A program made the translations under genes and the position numbers. From positions 372,001-436,000 of the forward strand of contig NZ_JAGGLD010000001.1 in assembly GCF_017874255.1 (NCBI RefSeq): a stretch of DNA of 64,000 nucleotides. Reading direction: 5' to 3'. Source of the DNA: Paenibacillus shirakamiensis. Lineage in GTDB: Bacteria; Bacillota; Bacilli; Paenibacillales; Paenibacillaceae. Shown here in pieces: positions 1-8,690 of the stretch. The notes under the pieces are model-generated. The model searched no databases. It saw only the letters and a list, made by a program, of their open reading frames with translations, and was not told the origin of the DNA. The first letter of the stretch is position 1. Each line of letters begins with the position of its first letter.

Positions 1-810
1 TCATGTAATATTCCTGAGTTGGCAAAAGAAGTCTTCCCACGAGATTATGGATTTAACGGGTTAGTATATGCAACCAAGGAACCTATCATTTTATCCGATT
101 ACAGAGAATATGGCAGAGTGTATTCAAAGCTTATGGAGTTCTCGGGAGCACGTTCATTAATTGGAGCTCCTCTAATTGTACGTGGCGAAGTTATTGGAAC
201 GATCTTGCTAGTTCACAGTCAGCCCTACTTCTTTTCTTATGATAACTATAAATTATTACAATTATTGTCCATCCATATTGGTCTAGCAATCGCTAATGCC
301 TCTTTACATGCTGAAGTTAGGCGGATGGCCAATCGGGATATGCTTACAGGCCTGTTCGCTCGTCATTATTTAGATGATGTTGTGCAGGAGTTACAAAGTC
401 GGGATGCCAACGGGTCTCTTATTGTAGTGGATATCGATCATTTCAAACAGATCAATGACCGTTATGGACATCAAATTGGCGATAAAATTCTTAAGCAAGT
501 ATGCGTAATTATACGTAGTGCCATCCGAAAAATTGATATTCCAGCCCGCTGGGGCGGTGAAGAATTAGCCGTGTATTTGCCTGGGCTAGATATTATGAAG
601 TCTCGAGATATCGCTGAGGATATTAGAGTTCGTGTAGAGGCTGAGACGAGCCCATCGGTTACCGTATCTTGTGGAATTTCGGAGTGGAACCGCAGAGATG
701 ATAAGATTAGCGTGGAATCTCTATTTTATCGTGCAGATATGGCGTTGTATCAATCTAAAAACAATGGGCGGAACCAGACCCGCATAGGGGAGCATCATTT
801 AAATACCTAA
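1..810 (+). CDS. GAF-GGDEF diguanylate cyclase, 5' end outside window
   Basis: The reading frame is open to the left window edge, so the N terminus is missing. A TTG at 19 is only an internal candidate start. The first ~90 visible residues look like the end of a GAF sensor domain (GAPLIVRGEVIGTILL, then the closing helix). A GGDEF domain follows from about residue 105: DIDHFKQINDRYGHQIGD holds the metal/GTP-binding Asp, and the active-site loop reads GGEEL. An RKID motif lies five residues before GGEEL, where the RxxD product-inhibition I-site sits in active diguanylate cyclases. The predicted role is synthesis of c-di-GMP from two GTP under control of the sensory region. The L in place of the final F of GGEEF is a mild deviation. 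A terminator follows directly. What the GAF domain senses, and any further upstream domains, cannot be seen. Confidence 0.88.
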   Translation, partial: SCNIPELAKEVFPRDYGFNGLVYATKEPIILSDYREYGRVYSKLMEFSGARSLIGAPLIVRGEVIGTILLVHSQPYFFSYDNYKLLQLLSIHIGLAIANASLHAEVRRMANRDMLTGLFARHYLDDVVQELQSRDANGSLIVVDIDHFKQINDRYGHQIGDKILKQVCVIIRSAIRKIDIPARWGGEELAVYLPGLDIMKSRDIAEDIRVRVEAETSPSVTVSCGISEWNRRDDKISVESLFYRADMALYQSKNNGRNQTRIGEHHLNT

Positions 811-832
811 TGTAAAGTGTGAGGAGCAAAAG

Positions 833-861
833 GAGCATCCATTCATGGATGTTCTTTTTTT
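833..861 (+). terminator. Rho-independent terminator after the GGDEF gene
   Basis: A 10-bp stem (GAGCATCCAT paired with ATGGATGTTC, one G-T pair) closes on a 2-nt apex and is followed by seven T residues. It separates the cyclase from the lipoprotein gene. Confidence 0.8.
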
Positions 862-945
862 GCTATCTAGGGTGCATAAGTAGATACTGGGAGGAAAAAC
901 TAAAAGAGGAACCAAAGATATAGAAAAGAGCAGGGGGCTAGTAGT

Positions 946-1782
946 ATGCATTTGACTAAAATTCGCTTGACTATATGTGGTGTTCTTCTATGCACTCTTC
1001 TTCTTGCATCTTGTGGTAACTCACGGTCTGGCGCGGAATGGTTCGATTTTACATGGGCAGGGTTAGCCGGAAGTGATACGTTAAGTTTTGACGGGGAAGC
1101 CTCACTAGTGGCGGGGAATCAACAGCAAGCAGAAGGAATTGTTCAATATGAAGGTCAACTACAAAATCATAAACTTTTGACAATGACTACGCAGTATTCT
1201 GATCACTCTGCAGTTGGACAAGTGGGTATGGCTTCTGCAACGGATGCGGCGCAGCAATCACATATGGAATGGAGAATGGGAAAGTGGAGTCTGCTCAGCA
1301 AGCCTTCCGATGAGCAAGAAAGTCATCCTGTGCAGAGAATTAATCCGCTCTCCCAACTGGAGGAGATTCACCAAGCTAAAGATAAAAAGATAAGCCTTGA
1401 GAGTATGGCGGCTCGAGGAACGAAAGTGCTTCGTATAGAACTTGGAGCAACAGAGGCGAAAGCTGCGCTCCAACGTGAACTGGAGTCTGAAATGAACCAA
1501 GTTCTTGTGAACTGGGAGGGACAGCAACAGAAGATTCATCTGAAGGAGTCCTCTGCTCAAAAAACCAAGCGAAAAGAGCAAGCCTATGCCATCTGGAATG
1601 AAGGGAAACAGAAAATGGAAGAAAGGCTTAACACCGTTAAAGTAAAAACAACTTATCATCTTACCATTAATTCACGCTCGGGGCTTCCACAGAGTATTAC
1701 ATCAGAGACACATGTGAGCGGGACAACAGGAAACGCGGAGACGATGATAACAAACTGCCGATTCCACTCCTATGATAAATAA
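946..1782 (+). CDS. Putative lipoprotein of unknown function
   Basis: This is a 278-residue exported protein. Residues 1-23 form a type II signal peptide: positive MHLTKIR start, hydrophobic core, and lipobox LASC with the acylated Cys at about position 23. The mature part is hydrophilic, rich in Gln, Glu, Lys and Ser, and has no Cys or catalytic motif I recognise. It ends in a beta-rich stretch (TTYHLTINSRSGLPQSITSE) of the kind found in membrane-attached carrier or outer-leaflet proteins. A purine-rich site (AGGGGG) lies 9-14 bases before the ATG. It stands alone between a terminator and the promoter of the next gene, so context gives no function. Export and lipidation are well supported, but I do not recognise the family. 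Confidence 0.7.
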   Translation: MHLTKIRLTICGVLLCTLLLASCGNSRSGAEWFDFTWAGLAGSDTLSFDGEASLVAGNQQQAEGIVQYEGQLQNHKLLTMTTQYSDHSAVGQVGMASATDAAQQSHMEWRMGKWSLLSKPSDEQESHPVQRINPLSQLEEIHQAKDKKISLESMAARGTKVLRIELGATEAKAALQRELESEMNQVLVNWEGQQQKIHLKESSAQKTKRKEQAYAIWNEGKQKMEERLNTVKVKTTYHLTINSRSGLPQSITSETHVSGTTGNAETMITNCRFHSYDK

Positions 1783-1801
1783 CAGCAGGTTACAGAGCTT
1801 G

Positions 1802-1830
1802 CTGACTTGGATAGTTCAAAATGCTACAAT
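1802..1830 (+). promoter_or_regulatory. Probable SigA-type promoter of the M29 aminopeptidase
   Basis: CTGACT (-35-like, four of six matches) and TACAAT (-10, five of six) are separated by exactly 17 bases, about 58 bases before the aminopeptidase start. The -35 is weak, so this is a sequence-only call. Confidence 0.45.
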
Positions 1831-1888
1831 AATAAGGAATTAACCATAGTTCAATTATTATATGCGTATTTATTAGGAGGTTACATCT

Positions 1889-3004
1889 ATGAAAGACCCA
1901 AGAATTCAGCAATTAGCTCAAAATTTAGTAGGTTATTCGGTCAATGTTCAGCCGGGCGAAAATGTGCTTGTTGAAATGATCGGAACAGAACGCGATTTAG
2001 TTAACGCTATTCTGGAAGAAGTAGCACACCGCGGTGGACATGCTTTTGTACAATTGACGGACCGGAAGGTGCAACGTTCTATTTTGAAATATGCTAACCG
2101 GGAACAAATTCAGACATGGGCAGATCAAGATGTGAGCCGAATGAAGCAAATGGACTGTTACATAGGCATTCGTGCTGGAGAGAATGTGAATGAGCTAGCA
2201 GATGTTCCTGATGAGAATATGAAGTTATTTAACTCCATTTATAACCATGCTGTACATAGTGAACAACGGGTAAAGCATACGAAATGGGTCGTGCTTCGTT
2301 ATCCTAATGCGAGTATGGCTCAACTGGCGAATCAAAGTACCGAGGCATTTGAGAACTTCTACTTTAACGTATGTAATCTAGACTATGCTAAAATGGACCG
2401 TGCCCAAGATGCATTGGCTGATTTGATGAACCGTACAGACAAAGTGCGTTTGGTAGCTCCAGGCACAGACTTGCAGTTCTCTATTAAAGATATTCCTGCT
2501 ATTAAATGTTCGGGTCAAAATAATATCCCAGATGGTGAGGTATATACTGCTCCAGTAAGAGATTCTGTAAATGGAACCATTAGCTTTAATACGGCTTCCC
2601 TTTATAATGGGATAACTTTTGATAATATTAAATTCCGTTTTGAACAAGGAAAAATTGTTGAAGCGACAAGTAATGAGACAGAGCGTATCAATGAGTTGTT
2701 AAATTCTGATGAAGGCGCTCGCTACATTGGTGAATTCGCAATAGGTTTTAATCCGTATATTCTTCATCCGATGAAAGATACATTATTTGATGAGAAAATT
2801 GCGGGAAGTTTCCATTTTACTCCAGGTCAAGCTTATGAAGTGGCAGATAACGGCAACCGTTCATCCATTCATTGGGACTTGGTATTGATTCAACGTGCAG
2901 ATTATGGTGGCGGAGAAATTTATTTTGATGATCGCCTCATTCGTAAAGATGGCTTGTTCGTCATTCCAGAGTTAGAGGCTCTGAATCCCGAGCAATTGAT
3001 CTAA
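1889..3004 (+). CDS. M29-family aminopeptidase (AmpS/aminopeptidase T type)
   Basis: This 371-residue protein has the usual length for cytoplasmic M29 metallo-aminopeptidases, which remove N-terminal residues from small peptides. The expected metal ligands are visible: Glu217 in PDGEVYTAP, Glu282 in RYIGEFAIG, His309 in GSFHFTPG, and His328 and Asp330 in SIHWDLV. Tyr290 and the DGLF segment near the C terminus also fit the family. An AGGAGG site sits 8 bases before the ATG. The gene has its own likely promoter and is followed after about 80 bases by the HPr-like gene, possibly on the same transcript. B. subtilis AmpS and Thermus aminopeptidase T are the named relatives. Substrate preference cannot be told from sequence. 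Confidence 0.92.
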   Translation: MKDPRIQQLAQNLVGYSVNVQPGENVLVEMIGTERDLVNAILEEVAHRGGHAFVQLTDRKVQRSILKYANREQIQTWADQDVSRMKQMDCYIGIRAGENVNELADVPDENMKLFNSIYNHAVHSEQRVKHTKWVVLRYPNASMAQLANQSTEAFENFYFNVCNLDYAKMDRAQDALADLMNRTDKVRLVAPGTDLQFSIKDIPAIKCSGQNNIPDGEVYTAPVRDSVNGTISFNTASLYNGITFDNIKFRFEQGKIVEATSNETERINELLNSDEGARYIGEFAIGFNPYILHPMKDTLFDEKIAGSFHFTPGQAYEVADNGNRSSIHWDLVLIQRADYGGGEIYFDDRLIRKDGLFVIPELEALNPEQLI

Positions 3005-3086
3005 TCTATCCATATTTTAGTTGCCTCGAAAACGGATTCAAGGTATTATGGACATATATCAAACTCAGAAAATGGAGGACTTTTCC

Positions 3087-3332
3087 ATGACGAACAATAA
3101 CGCAGCAGTAGTTGAAATTGCCCAGACTGCGGGTAAATTCACTTCATCTATCGTTCTACAAGCAGACAGCAAATATATTGATGTGAAAAGTATTTTAGGA
3201 TTATTCACTACTTTGGTGAATTCTGAGAGCTATGAACTTCATGTACATGGTCCAGACGAAGAAGAAGCAAAGGCAGCAGTATCTGAAGTCTTCGCAAAAC
3301 ATGGTTTGCATGTTCGCGTAGTTGGCGAATAA
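3087..3332 (+). CDS. HPr-family protein lacking the active-site histidine
   Basis: This 81-residue protein has a compact HPr-like fold pattern. The ATG at 3087 is preceded by GGAGG at good spacing, so the longer in-frame extension upstream is unlikely. Residues 33-40 (VKSILGLF) match the HPr segment around regulatory Ser46 (LKSIMGVM), with Ser35 as the equivalent. The region where HPr carries the GIHARPA loop and catalytic His15 reads TAGKFTSSIV and has no His. The stretch between the two sites is about ten residues shorter than in HPr. It therefore cannot be a standard PTS phosphocarrier. A Crh-like regulatory role through the Ser site is possible but unproven. It precedes a strong terminator and probably shares a transcript with the aminopeptidase. 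Confidence 0.75.
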   Translation: MTNNNAAVVEIAQTAGKFTSSIVLQADSKYIDVKSILGLFTTLVNSESYELHVHGPDEEEAKAAVSEVFAKHGLHVRVVGE

Positions 3333-3344
3333 TAACATTCATTG

Positions 3345-3374
3345 AACACTCCTACATTTGTAGGAGTGTTTTTC
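3345..3374 (+). terminator. Rho-independent terminator after the HPr-like gene
   Basis: A 10-bp perfect stem, ACACTCCTAC with GTAGGAGTGT, has a 4-nt loop (ATTT) and is followed by a T run. Confidence 0.9.
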
Positions 3375-3458
3375 GTTTAGGTTCTTGTATTGACAAGCGA
3401 TTTCGTCTAATATTAGAGGAAGAAGTGGTCGAAGATTTTGTAGACAGGGGGAAGATGC

Positions 3459-3746
3459 ATGACTTCATCTGATTTGCAGGAACAGTTGAATATGAAAGCG
3501 CTGAGTCTTTTGCAAGAAGACGCAGATAAAATAGAAAAGCTGATAGAAGTGCAGATGGAGAACTTGGCAACTCGTTACTGCCCTCTGTATGAAGAAGTAT
3601 TGGATACACAAATGTTTGGATTCTCCAAAGAGGTAGATTTTGCAGTTCGAGCAGGATTAGTAAATCCGCTTGTAGGTAAGCAGATCTTAAGCAAACTTGA
3701 ACGGACTTTGGCACTTCTCTATGAAGCATTGAATACAAAAGAGTAG
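3459..3746 (+). CDS. ylaN: YlaN family (UPF0358) protein
   Basis: This 95-residue protein is recognised by the [14 protein letters not shown] segment (residues 41-54), followed by [12 protein letters not shown], both characteristic of Bacillus YlaN. The family is a small, mostly helical cytoplasmic protein, described in Staphylococcus and Bacillus as an iron-linked partner of the Fur repressor; that role is from the literature, not from this sequence. The start has GGGGG about 9 bases upstream. A TTGACA hexamer at 3390-3395 may be part of its promoter. In B. subtilis ylaN neighbours ftsW; here ftsW is 2 kb away on the other strand with cax and an Asp23 gene between them, so the link is kept but rearranged. 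Confidence 0.92.
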   Translation: MTSSDLQEQLNMKALSLLQEDADKIEKLIEVQMENLATRYCPLYEEVLDTQMFGFSKEVDFAVRAGLVNPLVGKQILSKLERTLALLYEALNTKE

Positions 3747-3809
3747 CCTGTCTCCGGATAGGCATACATAGAATCTCAGTTACACGTAACTAAAAAGAGG
3801 AACGAAATA

Positions 3810-3845
3810 AAGCGTATGGAGCATTTCTCCATACGCTTTTTGTTT
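3810..3845. terminator. Bidirectional terminator between ylaN and the Ca2+/H+ exchanger
   Basis: A 12-bp perfect stem (AAGCGTATGGAG with CTCCATACGCTT) has T runs on one side and A runs on the other. It can therefore end both converging genes. Confidence 0.9.
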
Positions 3846-3862
3846 ATTTCTTATGTAGCAGG

Positions 3863-4942
3863 TCAGACAAGATAGAAGGAGACACCTAGAATAGCATAGA
3901 CAGCCAGCAAAAGAAGTCCTTCATACCAGTTCGTAGATCCATCTTGGGTAATAGATTTGGCTATGAAAACTGCGACCCCGATGGCTGCAAGCTCAATTAC
4001 AGAGAAAACCATATCCATAGGGCGCCCAAAGATATGACTGACGAAAATAAGTACAGGAGCAACGAACAATGCGATTTGAAGGCTGCTTCCCACAGCGATC
4101 TCAACAGAAGCCCCAATCTTATTTTTGAGCGCAAGCATAATCGCTGCACTATGTTCTGCTGCGTTACCTACTATAGCAACAACAAATGCCCCTACAAAGA
4201 TCTCAGTTAAGCCAAATCGTTCTGTGAAAGTATCAAGCGTATCCACAAGCCACTCACTTACGAAAGCAACCATCACTGTAGCAATGATAAGATATAAAAT
4301 GGATTTACCCTTGGACCATACTGGAGCATGTTCGTGGGCAAGTTCCTCATCGGTATCCACGCTAACATCCGCTAAATATTTCTTGTGGGTAACCATAGAG
4401 AAGACCAACCATAGGAGATAGGCTACGATTAATATGCCAGATACGACTAAGCTAATCATATTCTTATCTTCATTGTTAATTGCGTGGGTCTGAAGGAAGA
4501 TCGCTGGAATGAATAAGGCAATGACTGCCAAAATCATAAGTGAGCCGTTCAGGCCAGCCAAGGTTACATTAAAGTTCTGAATTTTGTATTTCAGACCTCC
4601 AACGAAAAGACTTAAACCTAATACGAGGAGCAAGTTGCCCATAATAGAGCCTGTAATACTTGCTTTTACCATATCAAAGTGACCGTCTCTTACAAGCATA
4701 ATGCCTATAATTAACTCAGCTGCATTCCCAAACGTCGCATTTAGGAAGCCACCTAGACGCTGCCCAGCATAATGGGCTACACTTTCCGTAGCTTTTCCTA
4801 AAAAGCCGGCAACAAAAACTACAGAAATGGCAGACATGATAAACTCTAGCGTACTGTTCCAGTGACCATAGTGGCCGACAGCACTCAGTACAAAAGTAAG
4901 AACTAACAAAATTTCGAACCAATACTTTTTCAAACGGGACAC
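3863..4942 (-). CDS. cax: Ca2+/H+ antiporter, CaCA/CAX family
   Basis: This 359-residue integral membrane protein has about 11 hydrophobic segments. The two inverted alpha-repeats that form the ion path are clear: GNAAELIIGI near residue 72 and GNAAEHSAAIM near residue 260, each with the conserved acidic residue. An acidic cytoplasmic loop (DVSVDTDEELAHEH, about residues 193-206) separates the halves, as in CAX exchangers and B. subtilis YfkE/ChaA. It should export Ca2+ in exchange for protons. The start is GTG with a purine-rich AGAAGAG site upstream. It converges with ylaN on a shared terminator and diverges from the Asp23 gene. A P-type Ca2+ pump at 23.3 kb provides a second efflux route. 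Confidence 0.93.
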   Translation of the reverse strand: MSRLKKYWFEILLVLTFVLSAVGHYGHWNSTLEFIMSAISVVFVAGFLGKATESVAHYAGQRLGGFLNATFGNAAELIIGIMLVRDGHFDMVKASITGSIMGNLLLVLGLSLFVGGLKYKIQNFNVTLAGLNGSLMILAVIALFIPAIFLQTHAINNEDKNMISLVVSGILIVAYLLWLVFSMVTHKKYLADVSVDTDEELAHEHAPVWSKGKSILYLIIATVMVAFVSEWLVDTLDTFTERFGLTEIFVGAFVVAIVGNAAEHSAAIMLALKNKIGASVEIAVGSSLQIALFVAPVLIFVSHIFGRPMDMVFSVIELAAIGVAVFIAKSITQDGSTNWYEGLLLLAVYAILGVSFYLV

Positions 4943-5131
4943 CTCTGCTCTTCTAAATTTAATGGACTTATCACTTTACTTAACTCAATTAACCATTATA
5001 GTGCCCAATATAAACGTTCCATGTATACTTTGGACATTATAAACGCTTACCCAATAAATGGTCTAGAGTTGCTTTCATATCGGGCAGCGTTTACAATGAG
5101 AAATAATGAGAATTTTGGAGGAGGTTTGACC

Positions 5132-5494
5132 ATGACCGAGCAGATGCAACTTGAATTGGGAACCATTCGAATCTCGGACGATGTCGTTTCCAAGATTGCG
5201 GGCATGGCCGCTTTAGAGACACCGGGTATTGCAGCAATGACCGGAGGCCTCTCAGAAGGCTGGGCAAAGCGTCTTAGTGGCAAAAATGTACAACGTGGTG
5301 TGACGGTTGAAGTAGGTCAGTTAGAAGCGGCCATTGACTTGCGAATTATTGTTCTATATGAGACACCCATTCATGAAGTATGTCGGATGTTGCAACAAAA
5401 TGTACGTGTAGCTGTAGAGTCACAGACAGGTCTGCGTGTAGTTGAAGTCAATGTGAAGGTAGAGAGTGTTGCTTTCAAGGATGACGAGCAATAG
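5132..5494 (+). CDS. Asp23/Gls24 family envelope stress protein
   Basis: This 120-residue protein starts at the ATG after GGAGGAGG (5117-5124); the upstream in-frame extension is probably untranslated. The family pattern is clear: GTIRISDDVVSKIAGMAALETPGI at the start, RGVTVEVG in the middle, and IRV-type strands ending in VVEVNVKVESV. Asp23 proteins are abundant soluble proteins, often membrane-associated through AmaP partners and linked to cell-envelope stress. It lacks any membrane segment. A second paralogue (yloU) lies at 45.1 kb; this one has a longer insert (GGLSEGWAKRLSGKNV). No AmaP-like partner is nearby. It converges with ftsW on a shared terminator. Confidence 0.88.
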   Translation: MTEQMQLELGTIRISDDVVSKIAGMAALETPGIAAMTGGLSEGWAKRLSGKNVQRGVTVEVGQLEAAIDLRIIVLYETPIHEVCRMLQQNVRVAVESQTGLRVVEVNVKVESVAFKDDEQ

Positions 5495-5554
5495 GACACA
5501 TAGCGTTGTGTGCAGATGATTACATATTTTATAACAACCTAATTTATTTTATAC

Positions 5555-5603
5555 AACAAAGGCTGTCCCTTCGCATAGATGTGCGAGTGGACAGCCTTTG
5601 TTA
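5555..5603. terminator. Bidirectional terminator between the Asp23 gene and ftsW
   Basis: A 13-bp inverted repeat, ACAAAGGCTGTCC with GGACAGCCTTTGT, surrounds a loop with a smaller internal hairpin (TTCGCATAGATGTGCGAG). A- and T-rich flanks on both sides suit two converging genes. Confidence 0.82.
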
Positions 5604-5629
5604 GTTGTTAGATAAAGTTGTCATATAGC

Positions 5630-6883
5630 TTACCGTCTAGCAAAAAATCTGCGGCGTGGACCTTCATCCATGGAGCGTGCTTCTCGTACCACTACAGATT
5701 TTGTACGTTCCTGCTGAACGGGAGCATCCACTTGCCTAGAAATGCTTAGCACGATTCCCATACTTGCCATTAAGACCACAAGTGAAGACCCACCTGCACT
5801 TATAAAGGGAAGGGTAACGCCCGTAATAGGTATCGTGTTCGTGACCCCACCAATATTAATGAAAGCTTGAATGGCGATCAAGCCCATAATGCCTACACCT
5901 ACGAGAGTTCCATAAATGTCAGGACAACGTAAAGACACTAAAATACCTCGCCAGATAAAGTATACATAGATTAAGAGGAATAGCATTGTGCCAATGAATC
6001 CAAATTCTTCGCCAATGACGGAGAATATAAAGTCATTATAAGGGTTGGGTAAGTAGTGAAGTTTTTGAATACTCTGACCGAAGCCCATTCCACCTAAGCT
6101 CCCATTTCCAATAGCCACTAGGGATTGTAGAAGATTGTAACTTGCCCCTTGCGGATCTTTCATAGGATCCAGATAGGCTTGAATCCGGTCTGTTTGATAG
6201 TTGGTGGAAGAAGTCGTTACAGTAGGACTGATCTTATCAAACAAAAATTTGGTACCCAGTACAAGGCTGATGCCTAAAATCAGAAGAGCTAACGAACCGA
6301 GAATATGCTTAAGATTCGCACCACCGGCAAAAATAACAAGTCCTGCCGTACCCACGAGTACCATACAGGACCCAAAGTCAGGTTGTAACATAATTAGGCC
6401 AGCAACGAGGCCTACTACTAGCATCACAGGGATATAACCTGTACGAAGATCACGGAACCGCTCCCCTTTTTTGGAGATAAGAGCGGCTAAATATAAGATG
6501 ACTGCTGTTTTTGCAAGTTCTGTAGGTTGTAATGCAATAGGGCCTAATATAAACCAACTTCGTGCATTGTTAAGTTTGCTACCAACGATGAGAACAAGTA
6601 TTAATAAGATAATAGAAATTATAAACAGAGGGACAAATAACTTTTTATATTTCTCATAGCGAATATTCATTGTTATGAACATAGCTATCAGACCTATAAA
6701 AGCAAAAATGATCTGTTTGCTTGTAAAATACATGGAATCATAATTAAATTTTTTGTTCACTACGGCAATGCCTGAACTTGAACTGAACACCATCACCAAG
6801 CCGAATCCCACAATCAGCAGGGTCAGGATGAGCAGCTGAAAGTCGGGGGTGCCTTTCTTGGACTGGGATTTGTGATCACTCAT
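5630..6883 (-). CDS. ftsW: SEDS peptidoglycan glycosyltransferase FtsW
   Basis: This 417-residue protein has ten predicted membrane helices and is a SEDS polymerase that builds glycan strands from lipid II with a partner class B PBP. Family marks: RSWFILGP near 109, LQPTELAK (118-125), LQPDFG (166-171), and the loop HYLPNPYNDFIFSVIGEE holding catalytic Asp284. The final helices carry ITGVTLPFISAGGSS. FtsW and RodA/SpoVE are hard to separate by sequence alone; I prefer FtsW because ylaN lies nearby as in B. subtilis. The C-terminal tail is very basic (RRRFFARR). The YugN-like gene begins 14 bases upstream on the same strand, so the two probably form an operon. Confidence 0.9.
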   Translation of the reverse strand: MSDHKSQSKKGTPDFQLLILTLLIVGFGLVMVFSSSSGIAVVNKKFNYDSMYFTSKQIIFAFIGLIAMFITMNIRYEKYKKLFVPLFIISIILLILVLIVGSKLNNARSWFILGPIALQPTELAKTAVILYLAALISKKGERFRDLRTGYIPVMLVVGLVAGLIMLQPDFGSCMVLVGTAGLVIFAGGANLKHILGSLALLILGISLVLGTKFLFDKISPTVTTSSTNYQTDRIQAYLDPMKDPQGASYNLLQSLVAIGNGSLGGMGFGQSIQKLHYLPNPYNDFIFSVIGEEFGFIGTMLFLLIYVYFIWRGILVSLRCPDIYGTLVGVGIMGLIAIQAFINIGGVTNTIPITGVTLPFISAGGSSLVVLMASMGIVLSISRQVDAPVQQERTKSVVVREARSMDEGPRRRFFARR

Positions 6884-6896
6884 TTGTTAGAAGACC

Positions 6897-7238
6897 TTAA
6901 GCTTCAAGAAGCTTCTTGAGTTGATTCAATTTCTCATTCGCTGTGCTAATTACTTGGGATGGCACCGGTGATTCGTATTCCAATCCGTGCGGGAAAGTAG
7001 CTCGTCCAAGATATACCGCTTCAATAGCAAGAACGGTGTCGGGTTGTTCGAGCTTACCTTCAAGGGCACGCGTGTTGATGCGAAGGAAGTATTCATTGTC
7101 ATTGTCTTGGATCTTGTAATCATATGTAGCGCGGTAATATTCCCATTGCCAGCGTACAAATCCGACTTTCTCTGCAGACTCATCCAAAAAGACGAGGTCA
7201 CTTTTCAATCCATCTAATCCCGTGTTCTCAAAAATCAT
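6897..7238 (-). CDS. YugN-like family protein
   Basis: This 113-residue soluble protein is called from the ATG at 7238, which has AAGGAGGA ten bases upstream; a longer in-frame start at 7274 lacks this site. The beginning (MIFENTGLDGLKSDLVFLDESAEKVGFVR), the WEYYRATYDYKI segment and a proline-rich end (PHGLEYESPVPSQVI) match my recollection of the YugN-like family of Bacilli, which has no known function. It has no signal peptide or membrane segment. It is the first gene of a likely two-gene unit with ftsW, and it diverges from the M20 peptidase gene. Confidence 0.7.
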   Translation of the reverse strand: MIFENTGLDGLKSDLVFLDESAEKVGFVRWQWEYYRATYDYKIQDNDNEYFLRINTRALEGKLEQPDTVLAIEAVYLGRATFPHGLEYESPVPSQVISTANEKLNQLKKLLEA

Positions 7239-7417
7239 TACGTTAAAGTCCTCCTTAACATACTGTATATTCATTCATGATAGTATGTTTCTGGAACTTG
7301 TGCAAGCACTCCCAAAGCTTGACGGAAAAGACTTTAGAGGGAATTCAAGGGTATGTTACAATGAGAACAATTATTCTAAGCTACGAACCAATTCATACCT
7401 TTAAGGGAGGTGGCAAC

Positions 7418-8593
7418 ATGCTAAATCAGGAACGACTTCATTCGATGTTCCCGAAAATGGTGGAAAGACGCCGCCATCTGCACCAAAATCCAGAATTATC
7501 TTACCAAGAGGAACGTACATCAGCTTATATAAAAGAACAACTTGAACCTCTAAATATAGACATCCTTACCCACGTAGGTGGACACGGACTGGTTGCTTCA
7601 ATTAAAGGAGTTAGGCCAGGGCGGACTGTAGCTATAAGGGCAGATATGGATGCCTTACCTATTCAGGATGAAAAGATAACATCGTATGCTTCTCAGGTTC
7701 CCGGAGTGATGCATGCTTGCGGGCATGATGGACATACTGCTGTTCTTCTGGCTGTCGCAGAATATTTCTCCCTTCATCGTAATGATCTTGCGGGAGAAGT
7801 GAGATGTATATTTCAACCCGCAGAAGAGGTATGCCCTGGTGGTGCATCCGCAATGATTAAAGATGGGGTATTAGCTGGGGTAGATGTGATTTATGGTGTT
7901 CACTTATGGACTCCGATTCCCATTGGTACAGCTGCGAGCACAGCAGGGCCTATGATGGCTTCTACAGATGAGTTTTTCATAGATATTGAAGGCCAAGGTG
8001 GACACGGAGGGATGCCACATCAAGCCGTAGATAGCGTTGTGGCTGGTGCATCGTTAGTTATGCAGCTACAAAGTATTGTGAGTCGATCTGTAGATCCTCT
8101 ACATCCTGCCGTCGTGACGATCGGCTCCATTCATGGGGGAACGGTGCAAAATGTGATTGCTGAACATTGCCATTTATCGGGTACAGTGCGATGTTTCAGT
8201 GATGAGACCCGTGAACTTATTCGAACAAAAATTGAAAGAATCGCCAATCATACAGCCGAGACCTATGGGGCTAAAGCCAATATTCAATATGTGATGGGTT
8301 ATCCGCCCCTTGTTAATCATGTATCCGAAGTAGAACGTTTCTTTAGAAGCGCTGCCGAAGTACCTAATCTAAAAGCGGTCGAGACACTACCGATTATGCC
8401 AGCAGAAGACTTTGCCTATTATGTACAGCAAGTACCTGGTTGCTTTGTGTTAGTTGGAGCTGGGAATCCTGAGAAGGGCGCTATATATCCTCATCATCAT
8501 CCTAAATTTGATATGGACGAAGAAGCGATGCTGCTTGCGGCAAAATTGTTAGTCCAAATGACAGAGACTTATTTTAATGATACCCACGAATAA
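7418..8593 (+). CDS. M20D-family amidohydrolase (hippurate hydrolase / IAA-amino acid hydrolase type)
   Basis: This 391-residue protein starts at the ATG after AGGGAGG (7404-7410). It is a dinuclear metal amidohydrolase. Ligand motifs: HACGHDGH (residues 99-106, with Cys101, His103 and the catalytic Asp104), EE at 136-137, and a His-rich HHHPKFDMDE near the end. A dimerisation insert runs through the middle (FFIDIEGQGGHGGMPHQAVDSV). Such enzymes cleave N-acyl amino acids; members include HipO, N-acetyl-diaminopimelate deacetylase (DapL/YkuR) and amidohydrolase YxeP. Exact substrate cannot be assigned. It is monocistronic, with a terminator directly behind. A DapL-type role would fit dapF at 26 kb, but no dapD-like neighbour is present. 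Confidence 0.88.
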   Translation: MLNQERLHSMFPKMVERRRHLHQNPELSYQEERTSAYIKEQLEPLNIDILTHVGGHGLVASIKGVRPGRTVAIRADMDALPIQDEKITSYASQVPGVMHACGHDGHTAVLLAVAEYFSLHRNDLAGEVRCIFQPAEEVCPGGASAMIKDGVLAGVDVIYGVHLWTPIPIGTAASTAGPMMASTDEFFIDIEGQGGHGGMPHQAVDSVVAGASLVMQLQSIVSRSVDPLHPAVVTIGSIHGGTVQNVIAEHCHLSGTVRCFSDETRELIRTKIERIANHTAETYGAKANIQYVMGYPPLVNHVSEVERFFRSAAEVPNLKAVETLPIMPAEDFAYYVQQVPGCFVLVGAGNPEKGAIYPHHHPKFDMDEEAMLLAAKLLVQMTETYFNDTHE

Positions 8594-8640
8594 TCACTCC
8601 GATTTATGGAAATCTAAAGAGGCAGTGAAAATAAGGTGAC

Positions 8641-8668
8641 AAGTCCGCTGCGGAGCGGGCTTTTTTTT
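8641..8668 (+). terminator. Rho-independent terminator after the M20 gene
   Basis: A 9-bp stem (AAGTCCGCT with AGCGGGCTT, one G-T pair) has a short loop and eight T residues. Confidence 0.88.
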
Positions 8669-8690
8669 ATCGTGAAGGAGGGACGCAAGG

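Noticed and set aside
3021-3086. N-terminal extension of the HPr-like protein
   Set aside because: GGAGG directly before 3087 and the HPr alignment favour the shorter form.
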